DNA of 64,000 nucleotides, taken from NCBI GenBank assembly GCA_903873415.1, contig CAIQOK010000021.1:62001-126000 (forward strand). Reading direction: 5' to 3'. The DNA comes from an uncultured Verrucomicrobiota bacterium (GTDB taxonomy: Bacteria > Verrucomicrobiota > Verrucomicrobiia > Limisphaerales > CAIQOK01). The position numbers and the translations under genes are program-made. The notes beneath the pieces were generated by a model, which saw only the letters and a program-made list of their open reading frames with translations, was not told where the DNA came from and did not search any database. Positions 9,869-18,282 of this stretch are shown piece after piece; within the stretch, counting starts at the first letter, position 1; every line of letters starts with the position of its first letter.

Positions 9869-12800
9869 ATGAAACGCATTTTATCATCGTTTTGTTCGGT
9901 GTTGGCATCGGTCGCTTCGCTCGTAGCCCAACCCTCCGGTTATACGAACAACCAGACGGTTCTCTACCCTGGGAATGTGACTGCGCAGGCACTTCAGATT
10001 GACGCCCTCAGCTTTGTCAATAACGGCAGCTACAACATCAAGCTTTCCGGCGGGTTCGGCGGCACCACGTTGTTCCAAACCTCAGACACGCTCAACTTCA
10101 TCAACAACGGCACGATGATCTGCAATCCCGGGTTTGACTTCCAGACCTGGCCCTCCTCCTCGGGAACTCCCCACATGGCCTCCAGCTTCGTCAACTCTGG
10201 AGACAACGGCAACAACGGCGGAGTTATCAGCTGCCTTGGCTTTGATCCTGCAAACCAGTTTCATGTCGTCAACTACTCCGGGGATAATAACTTTCAGTCC
10301 CGGCTTATTATCTCGGCCACCAACATTCAAAACTCAGGTGTCCTCAGCATGGACAACCACGGCCTTATCAGAATCGAAGGACAAAACGTTGATCTGAGCC
10401 GCGGCAAAATCTCGATGCCCCAGGCTCCTGGGACCAGCTCTTCCTTCGGTATTTATTCATTGGATTACGGATCGGGCACCACCGCGTTTCCCTGGAACCC
10501 GAAGGCCAGCTTGGTGGACCTCCCCCCAACCAATTCCAGCGCAACGTCCGCCTACTTTCTTTCAAGTATCCCCTTCTCAGCACAGCAGATTGTAGTGGGT
10601 CAGCCACTGTTCGCAGGTCAGCGCATGGCTTTGCCGAACGCCCGCAGGTTTTACTTCGAGTTCGACAGCGGGCAGAGTCCTAGCCGAACCAACTCTGCGG
10701 GTGATCCTATTGTCGACAAAAACTACTGCGCTATCTACATTTCCGACTCCAGTCCGGCCAATGTGACAATCAACCCCGTCTACACACAAGGCGGGCTCGC
10801 GGAAGTGCAGTGGTCGGGCCTTTACACCAACCCGGTGACCAAGTCATCAGCCCCCTCCTACTTCACCTTCGCCGCTAATTTTGCCGATATCACGAACACG
10901 GCAGCCATTGGCGGTGTTCCCATCGCCTTCAGCTTTCCATCTCTTTCCTCGCCCCTGACCGCGGACGTAGCTGCCGTGCAGTCCATAAACTATAAATCCC
11001 AAGGCCTGATCACTAATTTTGCATACCTGAAGGCTCAGCTTATTCCCACTCCTCAGAGCATTAGTGTTATAGGCAATTACGCAACCAACCTTTCCGGCAC
11101 TGTGCGGATTAAAGCCAGCGGCAAACTGGACCTGGCTATGGCCCAGATCAACGCTGCGAGCTATATTTCCCTTGAATCCCCGGATTACCGAGGGAACGCC
11201 GGTGCCCTTATCACATCCCCCTATTGCGATATCCATTTGGGCACCCCCTCGGGATCGCTGACCTTTTCCAACCTGTTCAGTCCTTCCACAAAGTTCTGGA
11301 ACGGACCACTGGAGACTTGGGCCACCGCATGGGAGGATGATCCCGTCGATATCACCAAGGAAGGCACCAATTATTTCAAGGTTCTCTTCATCAGGAGCTC
11401 ACTCGCCCCATTCAGCTCGACTGTGCAACAGGATCTTGTTCTGCACGCGACCAACGCAGTGACGTTGAGCGACCCTCTTAATATTGCGGGCAACTTTCGG
11501 ATTGATTCCAAGGTGGTCACTATCACCTCGAATTCGTCGGGAGCATACTCCTTCATAGGCTCGGTAAACCTCATGTCGCCTGACACCTATTGGTCTTCTC
11601 TCTCACTGCCCAACCTTCAGTGCCTGACAAACTGGGGCGGCATTTACACGCTTAACCAAGCCACCTTCGCCCATAATGTCATTCCCCCCTACTACGCTTC
11701 GCCCGCCGCACCCTATCAGTCCTTTGTCAATCATGGCTCAATCACCAACCAGGGAACCTTTATCCGCTCCGATTATTTTGAAAACACCGGACTTATCAAG
11801 GAGGGAACGAATGGAAGCCTAGATATCTCTGCAAACAATGGGGTTTTGTTGAACGGCAGGTTCGCCGCATCCGGCTCGATAGGTTCTATTCAAATCGCCG
11901 GAGGTTCCCTCATCATCAGCAACCATCCGATTTCCTCCGCCTCCACACTGACCCTTGCATCCATTAATTATTTGTCCGACGGGTTTACCCTGGGAAATCA
12001 GTATGGTTTATCAGCCGCCACCACGGCCCTTTCTCTGAACATCAACGCATTCGGAAACAAATGGTTGGCGGGAGGTTCCCTCAATCTAACGGTTAAGCCC
12101 GCTTACGGTGATCTCCTCGGCACCGTAATTACCAATCGGTCCCCCACACAGGTCCATCCCAATGTATCCACCACCAGTCTCTGGGCTGGGCATGACCGGG
12201 GTCGTTCGGCGGCCGGGTTTACCAACAATGTCGCGTTGGGCCGTTTGGTTCTGGATGGCGGCACCAACGGTATTCCCCTGTTCAATTTTGCGCCGGTCAA
12301 CTGCACTAACGCGCTCTATGTTGATTCCATCGAGTTTATCAACGCGGCCACAAACACCGACTTGTCAGGCAGCATGGTCGCGATTGGTCTTGCGCCCGGC
12401 ATGAAGATTTACTACGCTCAGGCCATCTCAGGCAACCGTGACATTGGGAGCCAGCTAGATGGAATGAACGGGGGCGGCTTCTGCTGGGTTAGCAACTATG
12501 CCGGCTATTTCAGTCTCACCAATATCACGCGTTCCGCAACCAATGTTGTTGTGAACCGCCAGCTTTCTGTGCTCAATCCTGCCCTGCCTACGGCTTTCAC
12601 TCCCACTCTTGTCCCGGTTGAGACTGGCTACTGCGGCTATGTTCCGCCTTCCCCCGGAGGTGGTTCCAACGGCCCCTCCACTGGCGCTGGCGAAGTCGTT
12701 GTTCATCCGGCTTCAATGGTTCCCATTGAGACCAACGCAGCCCCGGCAGGCAGCCTATTCAGGTTGGCACAGGGCGCTTACAACGGCCTGTTTTACGATA

Positions 12801-13750
12801 CCAACGGGGTCACGGCGGGCAGTGCCGGTTCATTTTCCGCACAAGTCAGTTCCGACCGCAAATTCTCCGCTACATTTCGTCTTTCAGGTGTCACCTATTC
12901 GCTCAAAGGCCTGTTCGATTCCTCTGGCCTCTATTCTAACCCCGCCGCGCTCCCACGCTCTCGCACTAATTCCCTCTCCGTGGTATTGCAGCTCGACTTG
13001 GGCGGGGGCGACCGGATCACCGGCACCGTTTCGGATGGCTCATGGATTTCCGCCCTCTATGCCGATCGTGCCTTCTTCTCCTCATCGGTTGCCACGAAGG
13101 CGAAGGGCAGTTACACACTGTCTCTTCCAGGATCGTATGGAGCTGCCGATCTTCCGAGCGGAGACGGCTTTGGCACCCTGACTGTGTCTGCCAATGGCAC
13201 GGTTTCGTGGAGCTTGAAACTTGCCGATGGAACGGTGATACCAACTCAAACGACCGCCCTTTCCAAGCAGGGTTACCTGCCTCTGGTCTACTCCTATGTC
13301 GGCGGCTCCGGCCTTTTGTTGGGCTGGCTTCAACTCAACCAGCAGCCGGATTCCCAGCTCAATTGGCCGGCCGTATGGATCAAGTCCCCCGCCACGTCCT
13401 CAAAGTATTATCCCGCAGGCTTCGCGAGCGCCGTGTCTGTCCTTGGGGCCCGTTACACCAACAACGTTCCGCTCATTAACTACACCAAGGCAATGCTCGT
13501 TTTTCAGGGCGGCAACCTTGCCGTTCCTTTCACAAACCACATCCAATTCACCCCCTCCGGTTGGGGCGTTGATTCCACCACTAAAAAACAGGTCCTTCAC
13601 ATCACCGGAGGTAACGGTCTATTCCTCGGAAATCTTCCGGGCCGCGTCAGCCTCTTTCAAGGCGCTTTATTCCAGGGCGCTGGAACCGGCTCGGGCTTCT
13701 TCCTCGGCACCAATCAGAGCGGACGTGTTTACTTCGTTCCTGCAGACTAG
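9869..13750 (+). CDS. Giant secreted beta-rich protein, adhesin-like
   Basis: A 1293-residue protein with a signal peptide ending near SLVAQ, starting 30 bases after the preceding gene. The N-terminal two thirds contains many phrases of the type FVNNGSYNIKL, FINNGTM and NIQNSGVL, typical of beta-helix or hemagglutinin-like surface proteins. Residues about 965-1195 align by eye with the C-terminal 210 residues of the protein at 5134-7542 (shared YNGLF, GGD.ITG, ADRA and YPAGF phrases). About 95 further residues contain two short internal repeats (LFLG / FFLG and LFQGALFQG). There is no C-terminal sorting signal that I can name. The gene ends a three-gene run, and function is unknown beyond likely surface exposure. 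Confidence 0.8.
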   Translation: MKRILSSFCSVLASVASLVAQPSGYTNNQTVLYPGNVTAQALQIDALSFVNNGSYNIKLSGGFGGTTLFQTSDTLNFINNGTMICNPGFDFQTWPSSSGTPHMASSFVNSGDNGNNGGVISCLGFDPANQFHVVNYSGDNNFQSRLIISATNIQNSGVLSMDNHGLIRIEGQNVDLSRGKISMPQAPGTSSSFGIYSLDYGSGTTAFPWNPKASLVDLPPTNSSATSAYFLSSIPFSAQQIVVGQPLFAGQRMALPNARRFYFEFDSGQSPSRTNSAGDPIVDKNYCAIYISDSSPANVTINPVYTQGGLAEVQWSGLYTNPVTKSSAPSYFTFAANFADITNTAAIGGVPIAFSFPSLSSPLTADVAAVQSINYKSQGLITNFAYLKAQLIPTPQSISVIGNYATNLSGTVRIKASGKLDLAMAQINAASYISLESPDYRGNAGALITSPYCDIHLGTPSGSLTFSNLFSPSTKFWNGPLETWATAWEDDPVDITKEGTNYFKVLFIRSSLAPFSSTVQQDLVLHATNAVTLSDPLNIAGNFRIDSKVVTITSNSSGAYSFIGSVNLMSPDTYWSSLSLPNLQCLTNWGGIYTLNQATFAHNVIPPYYASPAAPYQSFVNHGSITNQGTFIRSDYFENTGLIKEGTNGSLDISANNGVLLNGRFAASGSIGSIQIAGGSLIISNHPISSASTLTLASINYLSDGFTLGNQYGLSAATTALSLNINAFGNKWLAGGSLNLTVKPAYGDLLGTVITNRSPTQVHPNVSTTSLWAGHDRGRSAAGFTNNVALGRLVLDGGTNGIPLFNFAPVNCTNALYVDSIEFINAATNTDLSGSMVAIGLAPGMKIYYAQAISGNRDIGSQLDGMNGGGFCWVSNYAGYFSLTNITRSATNVVVNRQLSVLNPALPTAFTPTLVPVETGYCGYVPPSPGGGSNGPSTGAGEVVVHPASMVPIETNAAPAGSLFRLAQGAYNGLFYDTNGVTAGSAGSFSAQVSSDRKFSATFRLSGVTYSLKGLFDSSGLYSNPAALPRSRTNSLSVVLQLDLGGGDRITGTVSDGSWISALYADRAFFSSSVATKAKGSYTLSLPGSYGAADLPSGDGFGTLTVSANGTVSWSLKLADGTVIPTQTTALSKQGYLPLVYSYVGGSGLLLGWLQLNQQPDSQLNWPAVWIKSPATSSKYYPAGFASAVSVLGARYTNNVPLINYTKAMLVFQGGNLAVPFTNHIQFTPSGWGVDSTTKKQVLHITGGNGLFLGNLPGRVSLFQGALFQGAGTGSGFFLGTNQSGRVYFVPAD

Positions 13751-13850
13751 CCTAAATCCGGCGCTTTTTCCGGCGCCCGATCGTGGTTTCATTTTTCCAG
13801 AGGTTCATTACTCGCCCTGGCCCCTCAGGTCAGGAGCGTACCTTGATTAA

Positions 13851-14504
13851 ATGAAAGTTTTAGGATTGACCGGCGGAATAGGGATGGGCAAGTCCACCGC
13901 CGCCTCTATTCTGCGTCAGCGAGGCCTGCCCGTTACTGATGCTGACGATCTGTCCCGTCAGGTGGTTCTGCCCGACCGCCCCGCCTTGGAAGAGATCCGG
14001 CGTGCCTTCGGTCCTGACATCCTCAATTCTGACGGCAGTCTGTGCCGCGAAAAATTGGGCCGGATCGTTTTCTCCAACCCGTCCTCCCGCCGGATTCTCG
14101 AGGAAATCACCCACCCGCGCATCCGGGACTGTTGGCTCAGGCAGATCCACGAGTGGCGCGAATCGAATTTTTCCTTGGGCGTGGTTGTCATCCCGCTCCT
14201 GTTCGAGACCGGGGCCCAAGCGGAGTTGGATGCGACCATCTGCATAGCATGCTCCGCCGCCACTCAGCAGACGCGTCTGGCCTCACGCGGATGGTCGTCG
14301 GAAGACATTGCGGGGCGGTTGGCCGCCCAGTGGCCGGTGGACCGAAAAATCGAGCGGTCGGATTTCACGGTCTGGTCCGAGGGAACGCTCGAAATTCTGG
14401 CTGCGCAGCTGGACCGTGTTGTAAGCCGGGTCACCCAACCCATTGAACCGGGGGGGCCCGCACCTGTGAGAAGAGAATGGCCTTCATTTTTTGTTTCCAT
14501 CTGA
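13851..14504 (+). CDS. coaE: Dephospho-CoA kinase
   Basis: Last step of coenzyme A synthesis: ATP-dependent phosphorylation of the ribose 3'-OH of dephospho-CoA in the cytoplasm. At 217 residues it is close to the usual 200. The Walker A motif GGIGMGKST is at residues 8-16, followed by DADDLSRQV (the conserved D-A-D region) at about 30-38, a THPRIR motif at about 86-91, and the lid/CoA-binding part VVIPLLFETG. The C-terminal 18 residues (after VSRV) go beyond the normal end. The ATG at 13851 has AGGAG about 14 bases upstream, which is a long spacing. It starts 100 bases after the giant secreted protein gene, so it may use its own promoter. Confidence 0.95.
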   Translation: MKVLGLTGGIGMGKSTAASILRQRGLPVTDADDLSRQVVLPDRPALEEIRRAFGPDILNSDGSLCREKLGRIVFSNPSSRRILEEITHPRIRDCWLRQIHEWRESNFSLGVVVIPLLFETGAQAELDATICIACSAATQQTRLASRGWSSEDIAGRLAAQWPVDRKIERSDFTVWSEGTLEILAAQLDRVVSRVTQPIEPGGPAPVRREWPSFFVSI

Positions 14505-14520
14505 AATGGGTGGGTTAACC

Positions 14521-14745
14521 CAAAAACCGCACTGGGAATCCATCGTTGAGCTCTGACCACCCGAAAGCACCTTTGAGATAAAACCGAAGTAACCATGAAG
14601 CACTGGATGAGGCGTAGGAATCGGAAGCCCTTGTTTGTCTCCATGGTCTTCATGAACTCTTTGGTTGATTTGTCTTGGGTTGGGAGGTTCACCATGAAGC
14701 CCATGGAGGGCATGAAGGGGTATGATTTTTCGATGACGCAACCGA
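14521..14745 (+). repeat. Dispersed repeat family A, copy 1 (with about 100-base insertion)
   Basis: Parts match 33421-33550. The segment accacccgaaagcacctt at 14557-14574 and the following gagataaaaccgaagtaaccatgaag region correspond to 33457-33500. After about 100 unmatched bases the match resumes at 14691 with accatgaagcccatggag through tatgatttttcgatg. The word accatgaag stands at both edges of the extra segment (14592-14600 and 14691-14699), as expected for an insertion, or for a deletion in the other copy. Confidence 0.75.
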
Positions 14746-14856
14746 ATTTATCTCAAAGCCGGCAGGTATTAATTTGTGTCATCGGGTAGATTAAGACGTT
14801 CTAGAGCAGAATGGCGCGCAGTTTTTTTCCACTTGAAATGGGGGGTAAAAGAAAGA

Positions 14857-15022
14857 ACCGGCGGCTTGCTTTCGCAGACCGCCGGGAACCAAACCCATTT
14901 GAAGAACGCCCGCTTTAGGCGGAACGCATACTGGCGGAGGTTATGATGGGACAGGTGCTCTCCCATAGAAGGGCAGAGCGGGAAGACAACACAGCCCCGT
15001 TCGTGCGGTTCTATGTTGTTTT
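14857..15022 (+). ncRNA. Possible structured RNA, unidentified
   Basis: Successive hairpins are visible on the plus strand: a 7-bp perfect stem at 14858-14864/14879-14885, a stem at 14957-14979 (GCTCT...AGAGC with an inner CCC/GGG), and a final stem ACAACA/TGTTGT (14986-14991/15014-15019) running into TTT. I compared it by eye with the conserved cores of 6S, SRP, RNase P and tmRNA and found no convincing match. It could equally be a decayed repeat. Confidence 0.2.
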
Positions 15023-15164
15023 GCTGTTTGCATCTTCCTCCTTATAGCAGGGCCCTTGCCAACCCCATTTGCCCCCTGTTTCGGTCATCTATAAACTTTT
15101 CCACTCTGAATTCCCCCGCGCCCTGTCTTTTTTTGCGACTCCCGTGTCCAAGGCCATGTCCCTA

Positions 15165-15752
15165 CTATTGGAATAATCGGACGAGGCGTTCCTGAAGTTG
15201 GGTTTGCCAGCGGGTGAAATAGCTCAGCAGCCGGTAAATCTCCTCCAATCGCGGCAAGCCGCTCCGGTCCTGCGGCATAGCCGACCAGTGGCGCACTTCA
15301 TCGAGCAGCTTTGCACATCGCGCATGGGTGTCCCCTTGCAGCACCTGAAGTTTCCCAGTCAGCTCCGCACCGCGCTGAAAGAGCTGTACCTGAAGCAGCG
15401 GCGAAGCGGTCCGCTCCTTCTCAGCGGCCAGAGAATCGGCCTGACGGCAGGTTTCCCCGATCCTCAGCGAAAGGTCCATCAGATCGGAAGGGATGCGCTG
15501 CAGATCCTTGGGTAGGCATCCCAACTCCAGTTCCAGCCAGTGCCGCAAGCGGTCCTTGGGTTCACGCAGGCAAGTGTAGGCTTCGTTGAGCGCCGTGTAG
15601 GCGTGATGGGCATCGTCCCGCTCCGCGGCTCCCAAGTTGTGCGCCCGGTCCGGGTGAAGCGTGGCCGAGCGCGCCAGAAACTTCGACTTGAGATTCTCGG
15701 CGTCCAACCACGGAAGGCGCGGTTCGCCCAGTAGCGCGTAATAATCGGTCAT
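15165..15752 (-). CDS. hscB: Fe-S protein assembly co-chaperone HscB (J-domain protein)
   Basis: A 195-residue J-domain protein that would stimulate an HscA/DnaK-type Hsp70 during transfer of Fe-S clusters from the scaffold. The J-domain is N-terminal: DYYALLGEPR, then LHPDR with the HPD triad at residues 33-35, and an AYTALNEAYTCL helix. The C-terminal half is helical with E/L-rich segments, as in HscB. It begins 13 bases after the end of the A-type Fe-S carrier gene, so the two are co-transcribed. The rest of an isc operon (iscS, iscU, hscA, fdx) is not nearby. A generic DnaJ-domain protein is the alternative, but length and partner favour HscB. Confidence 0.85.
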   Translation of the reverse strand: MTDYYALLGEPRLPWLDAENLKSKFLARSATLHPDRAHNLGAAERDDAHHAYTALNEAYTCLREPKDRLRHWLELELGCLPKDLQRIPSDLMDLSLRIGETCRQADSLAAEKERTASPLLQVQLFQRGAELTGKLQVLQGDTHARCAKLLDEVRHWSAMPQDRSGLPRLEEIYRLLSYFTRWQTQLQERLVRLFQ

Positions 15753-15765
15753 GGCAACCCCGCCG

Positions 15766-16149
15766 CTAGGCGCTGAAACTCTCGCCGCAGGAACAGCTTG
15801 TCGCCGCGTTGGGATTCTTCACCTTGAACCCGCCTTGTAAAGTGTCCAGATAATCCAGCTCGCTGCCGGTGACGTAAAGCGCGCTTTTAGGATCCACCAC
15901 CACGCGCACCCCGGCGCTCTCGACCAGGAAATCCCGGTTGGCTGGGGCGTCTTGCAAATCCATTTTGTATTGCAGCCCGGAGCATCCGCCTCCCACCACA
16001 GAGACGCGCAGGACGCCGCCCGGGCGGCCTTGTTTTTGGAGGAGCGTGGTCACGCGCCGCGCCGCGCTGGAGGTGATTTTGATGAGCCGCTCGTCGCTCT
16101 GGCGGTAGGCGGGTGGGGTTGCGGCGGCGGTTGTGGGTTTGGCAATCAT
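15766..16149 (-). CDS. A-type iron-sulfur cluster carrier (IscA/ErpA family)
   Basis: A 127-residue protein from an ATG at 16149 (an upstream in-frame GTG at 16161 would add four residues). It has the three invariant cysteines of the family: Cys56 in the GGGCSGLQY motif and Cys119/Cys121 in SCSCGESF at the C-terminus, plus GSELDYLDTL and FKVKNPNA, typical of the HesB/IscA/ErpA fold. It delivers Fe-S clusters to apoproteins. The first 20 residues are a low-complexity extension. IscA, ErpA and SufA cannot be told apart with certainty here. It is the first gene of a two-gene unit with hscB. Confidence 0.93.
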   Translation of the reverse strand: MIAKPTTAAATPPAYRQSDERLIKITSSAARRVTTLLQKQGRPGGVLRVSVVGGGCSGLQYKMDLQDAPANRDFLVESAGVRVVVDPKSALYVTGSELDYLDTLQGGFKVKNPNAATSCSCGESFSA

Positions 16150-16297
16150 TCTACGCCGCACATCCTAGCCTCTCTACGCCCCACGGTCAATGCGGCGCCC
16201 AGCCCGTTCAACGCGTATGTGTTTAGGTCCACGTTTCGGCGGTTTTCCACCCCGCCTGGCTAAAGCCCAGTGCAAACGTCGCGCGGCACAATTTGGA

Positions 16298-16900
16298 TCA
16301 ATGATGAGGCCTGAACGAACCGCCTCCGTGCGAACCGCCTCCGCCATGATAGGATCCCCCATAGCGAAAGCCAAAGCTGACCGAAGGATAGTAAAAGCCG
16401 CCCCATCCGCTGTAGGCCGGGTAATAGTAGTAGTCGGGATAAACGTAGGTCGGTTGGGGAAACGGTTCCACATAGACGGTGGTGACGGGGGCTTGGGGCG
16501 GCGGCGCATAGACTTGGGTTTGCGCCGGCGCAACCGCACTCGTGCCTGGCAGCGGCACCGGTGCCGGGGCTGCGGCTACGGCTGCGGATTTCTTTAGCAT
16601 CGCTGTGATCACCTTGTCAGAAACCCCTTGTTCCTTCAGATGGAGAATCTCCGCAGCTTCCAGTTTGTATTCCGTGCGGGAAGTTTTGATGAAAGCCACC
16701 ACGGTGTCGTCGTTGACTTTGGCGCGGACGAGCTTCAGGACGTCAGCCGTTCCGTAGGTGAGTTGGATGGGGTGGTTTGCCGGCCCGGGGGTTGCTGAAG
16801 AGGGTTCGGTGGTTTGGGAGCGGACCTGACCGGAGCTGGTGGCCAAGACAAAGACCGCTCCGCCAATCCAAAGGGATGCACCGAGGCTTCCGGGTTTCAT
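16298..16900 (-). CDS. Exported small protein with Tyr/Gly-rich tail, unknown function
   Basis: From the ATG at 16900 the product is 200 residues; an upstream in-frame start at 16921 would lengthen the N-terminus but gives a worse signal peptide. Residues 1-30 form a signal peptide or anchor (ASLWIGGAVFVLATSSGQVRS). Residues about 45-105 form a helical domain containing DVLKLVRAKVNDDTVVAFI and GVSDKVITAMLKK, which looks like a short helical repeat common in verrucomicrobial exported proteins. Then comes a Pro/Ala linker and a C-terminus dominated by Tyr, Gly, Ser and His (YPDYYYYPAYSGWGGFYYP). I do not recognise a function; a surface or envelope role is inferred. Confidence 0.7.
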   Translation of the reverse strand: MKPGSLGASLWIGGAVFVLATSSGQVRSQTTEPSSATPGPANHPIQLTYGTADVLKLVRAKVNDDTVVAFIKTSRTEYKLEAAEILHLKEQGVSDKVITAMLKKSAAVAAAPAPVPLPGTSAVAPAQTQVYAPPPQAPVTTVYVEPFPQPTYVYPDYYYYPAYSGWGGFYYPSVSFGFRYGGSYHGGGGSHGGGSFRPHH

Positions 16901-17013
16901 AAAATTTTTCCAACACCGCACACCGCCGCCAGGCTGCCACAGCTCACAGCCACGGAGGTGTTGACGCCGGGTTTAGCCTTCTATTCATTGCGCGTTCGGA
17001 CGGCTTGCATCAC

Positions 17014-18282
17014 TCACTGCGGCGAGGTCACCAGCACGATGCCTTGGCCCGGGCGCAAATCGTAATCAAAGGGCGTGGGCAAATACTCCAGCGGATATTC
17101 CGGGGACACATCACGCAAGGGGCCCGGCTTTTGAACGTATTGATACAGATTCTCCGTGTGAAAATGCTGCTTCTGGTGCGCATCCTTGTTCAGGATGATC
17201 ACCGCTTCCTGTCTGGCCCGCACCGAACCTTTCCACAGCAGGAGAATCTGCGGATTATGAGCAGGCAGGATTTCCGTGGCTGTATCGGCCAGAAACACCG
17301 GATTCCGCGCCTTCGTCCTGTTCAGGCTCCGCACGAAGCCGCCCAGATCAATGTCCGTCCTCTCCCAATCCGTCGGGCGTGTCTTGACAACATGAAGGCG
17401 CTTGCGAAAGCCAAACTCAAAACCCATCGGAATCATCACACCCGATGAAAAGAGAGCGCTGAAAAGATAATTGCGCTTCAAGGCGTCGATGTTGCCGTGC
17501 AGCTCCTCCGCCAACCGCGGAGTGTCGTGGCTTTCGGGAAAGCTCACCGACTTGGCTTGTTCCCGTGTGAGGTTGTATTGCTCGAGCAGCCAGGGGCTGG
17601 AGAAGTCCCACCATTTTGAGCTGTTGAAAATATATTCAAACCCCGCCTGCGCCGTCTGCGCCGTCTCGTGCGGCGAACAGCCCAGCGTCTCGGCCACGAA
17701 AACCACCTCCGGATGCCGGCCGCGCGTCTCCTGGATGAGCCTGCGCCAGAATTTCTCCGGCACCTGATATGCCGCGTCGCAGCGAAAGCCTTCAAAACCC
17801 AGATCAATCAGATACTCCACCACACTGGCCAGATATTGAAACAACCCCTCCGGATCCTTGGTTTTTTTGTGGTCGAACTGGGCCAGATCCTTCCATTCCA
17901 CCACCTTCTGCCCCTCCAGACAGGAAGGATGCACGATTTTGCCATGCTCCCGCCGGAACCATTGCGGATGTTCCTTGATCAAATCCGAGTCGAACGCGCA
18001 ATGGCTCACCACCAAGTCCACCATGAGCTTCAACCCCAGCGCCTTGGCCTGTGCGGTCATCGCCTTAAACCCCGCTTCCGCCTCCGCCGCGCCCGAGTCT
18101 CCCACCATCAGCGGGTTCAGTCGGAAATAGTCCTTGATGGAATACAGGCTGCCCGAGTAGCCGGGATACTGGACGGGGTTGATGAAAATCCAGTCGAAGC
18201 CCAGATCGGCTGCGCGGACGAGGTGGGGTTGCCAGTCCCGAACATGCCCGGCCAGAAGGGGGAAGAGGTTGTAGATGATCAT
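17014..18282 (-). CDS. Glycoside hydrolase family 13 (alpha-amylase superfamily) enzyme
   Basis: A 422-residue cytoplasmic (beta/alpha)8-barrel enzyme. The ATG at 18282 overlaps the TGA of the upstream gene by four bases (ATGA) and has AAAAGGA six bases ahead, so start and coupling are clear. The catalytic triad is visible: nucleophile Asp169 in GFRCDAAY, acid/base Glu198 in VFVAETLG, and transition-state Asp253 in SFPESHDTPR. The N-terminal barrel begins at residue 1 (NPVQYPGYSGSLYSIKDY) and lacks a signal peptide. The DIDLGGFVRSLN region and overall plan resemble maltosyltransferase/trehalose-type GH13 subfamilies more than secreted amylases. Substrate is most likely glycogen or maltodextrin, because the operon starts with a glucan water dikinase homologue. 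Confidence 0.88.
   Translation of the reverse strand: MIIYNLFPLLAGHVRDWQPHLVRAADLGFDWIFINPVQYPGYSGSLYSIKDYFRLNPLMVGDSGAAEAEAGFKAMTAQAKALGLKLMVDLVVSHCAFDSDLIKEHPQWFRREHGKIVHPSCLEGQKVVEWKDLAQFDHKKTKDPEGLFQYLASVVEYLIDLGFEGFRCDAAYQVPEKFWRRLIQETRGRHPEVVFVAETLGCSPHETAQTAQAGFEYIFNSSKWWDFSSPWLLEQYNLTREQAKSVSFPESHDTPRLAEELHGNIDALKRNYLFSALFSSGVMIPMGFEFGFRKRLHVVKTRPTDWERTDIDLGGFVRSLNRTKARNPVFLADTATEILPAHNPQILLLWKGSVRARQEAVIILNKDAHQKQHFHTENLYQYVQKPGPLRDVSPEYPLEYLPTPFDYDLRPGQGIVLVTSPQ

Larger units (their letters stand above)
14505..15164. other. Intergenic region with dispersed repeat copy and a structured segment
   Basis: 660 bases without a supported gene between coaE and hscB. The first half (14521-14745) is a copy of the dispersed repeat described separately. 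The second half (about 14850-15022) has several hairpins: CCGGCGG/CCGCCGG at 14858-14885, GCTCT/AGAGC around 14957-14979, and ACAACA/TGTTGT at 14986-15019 followed by TTT. The longest open frames there have no protein-like features. Confidence 0.6.
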
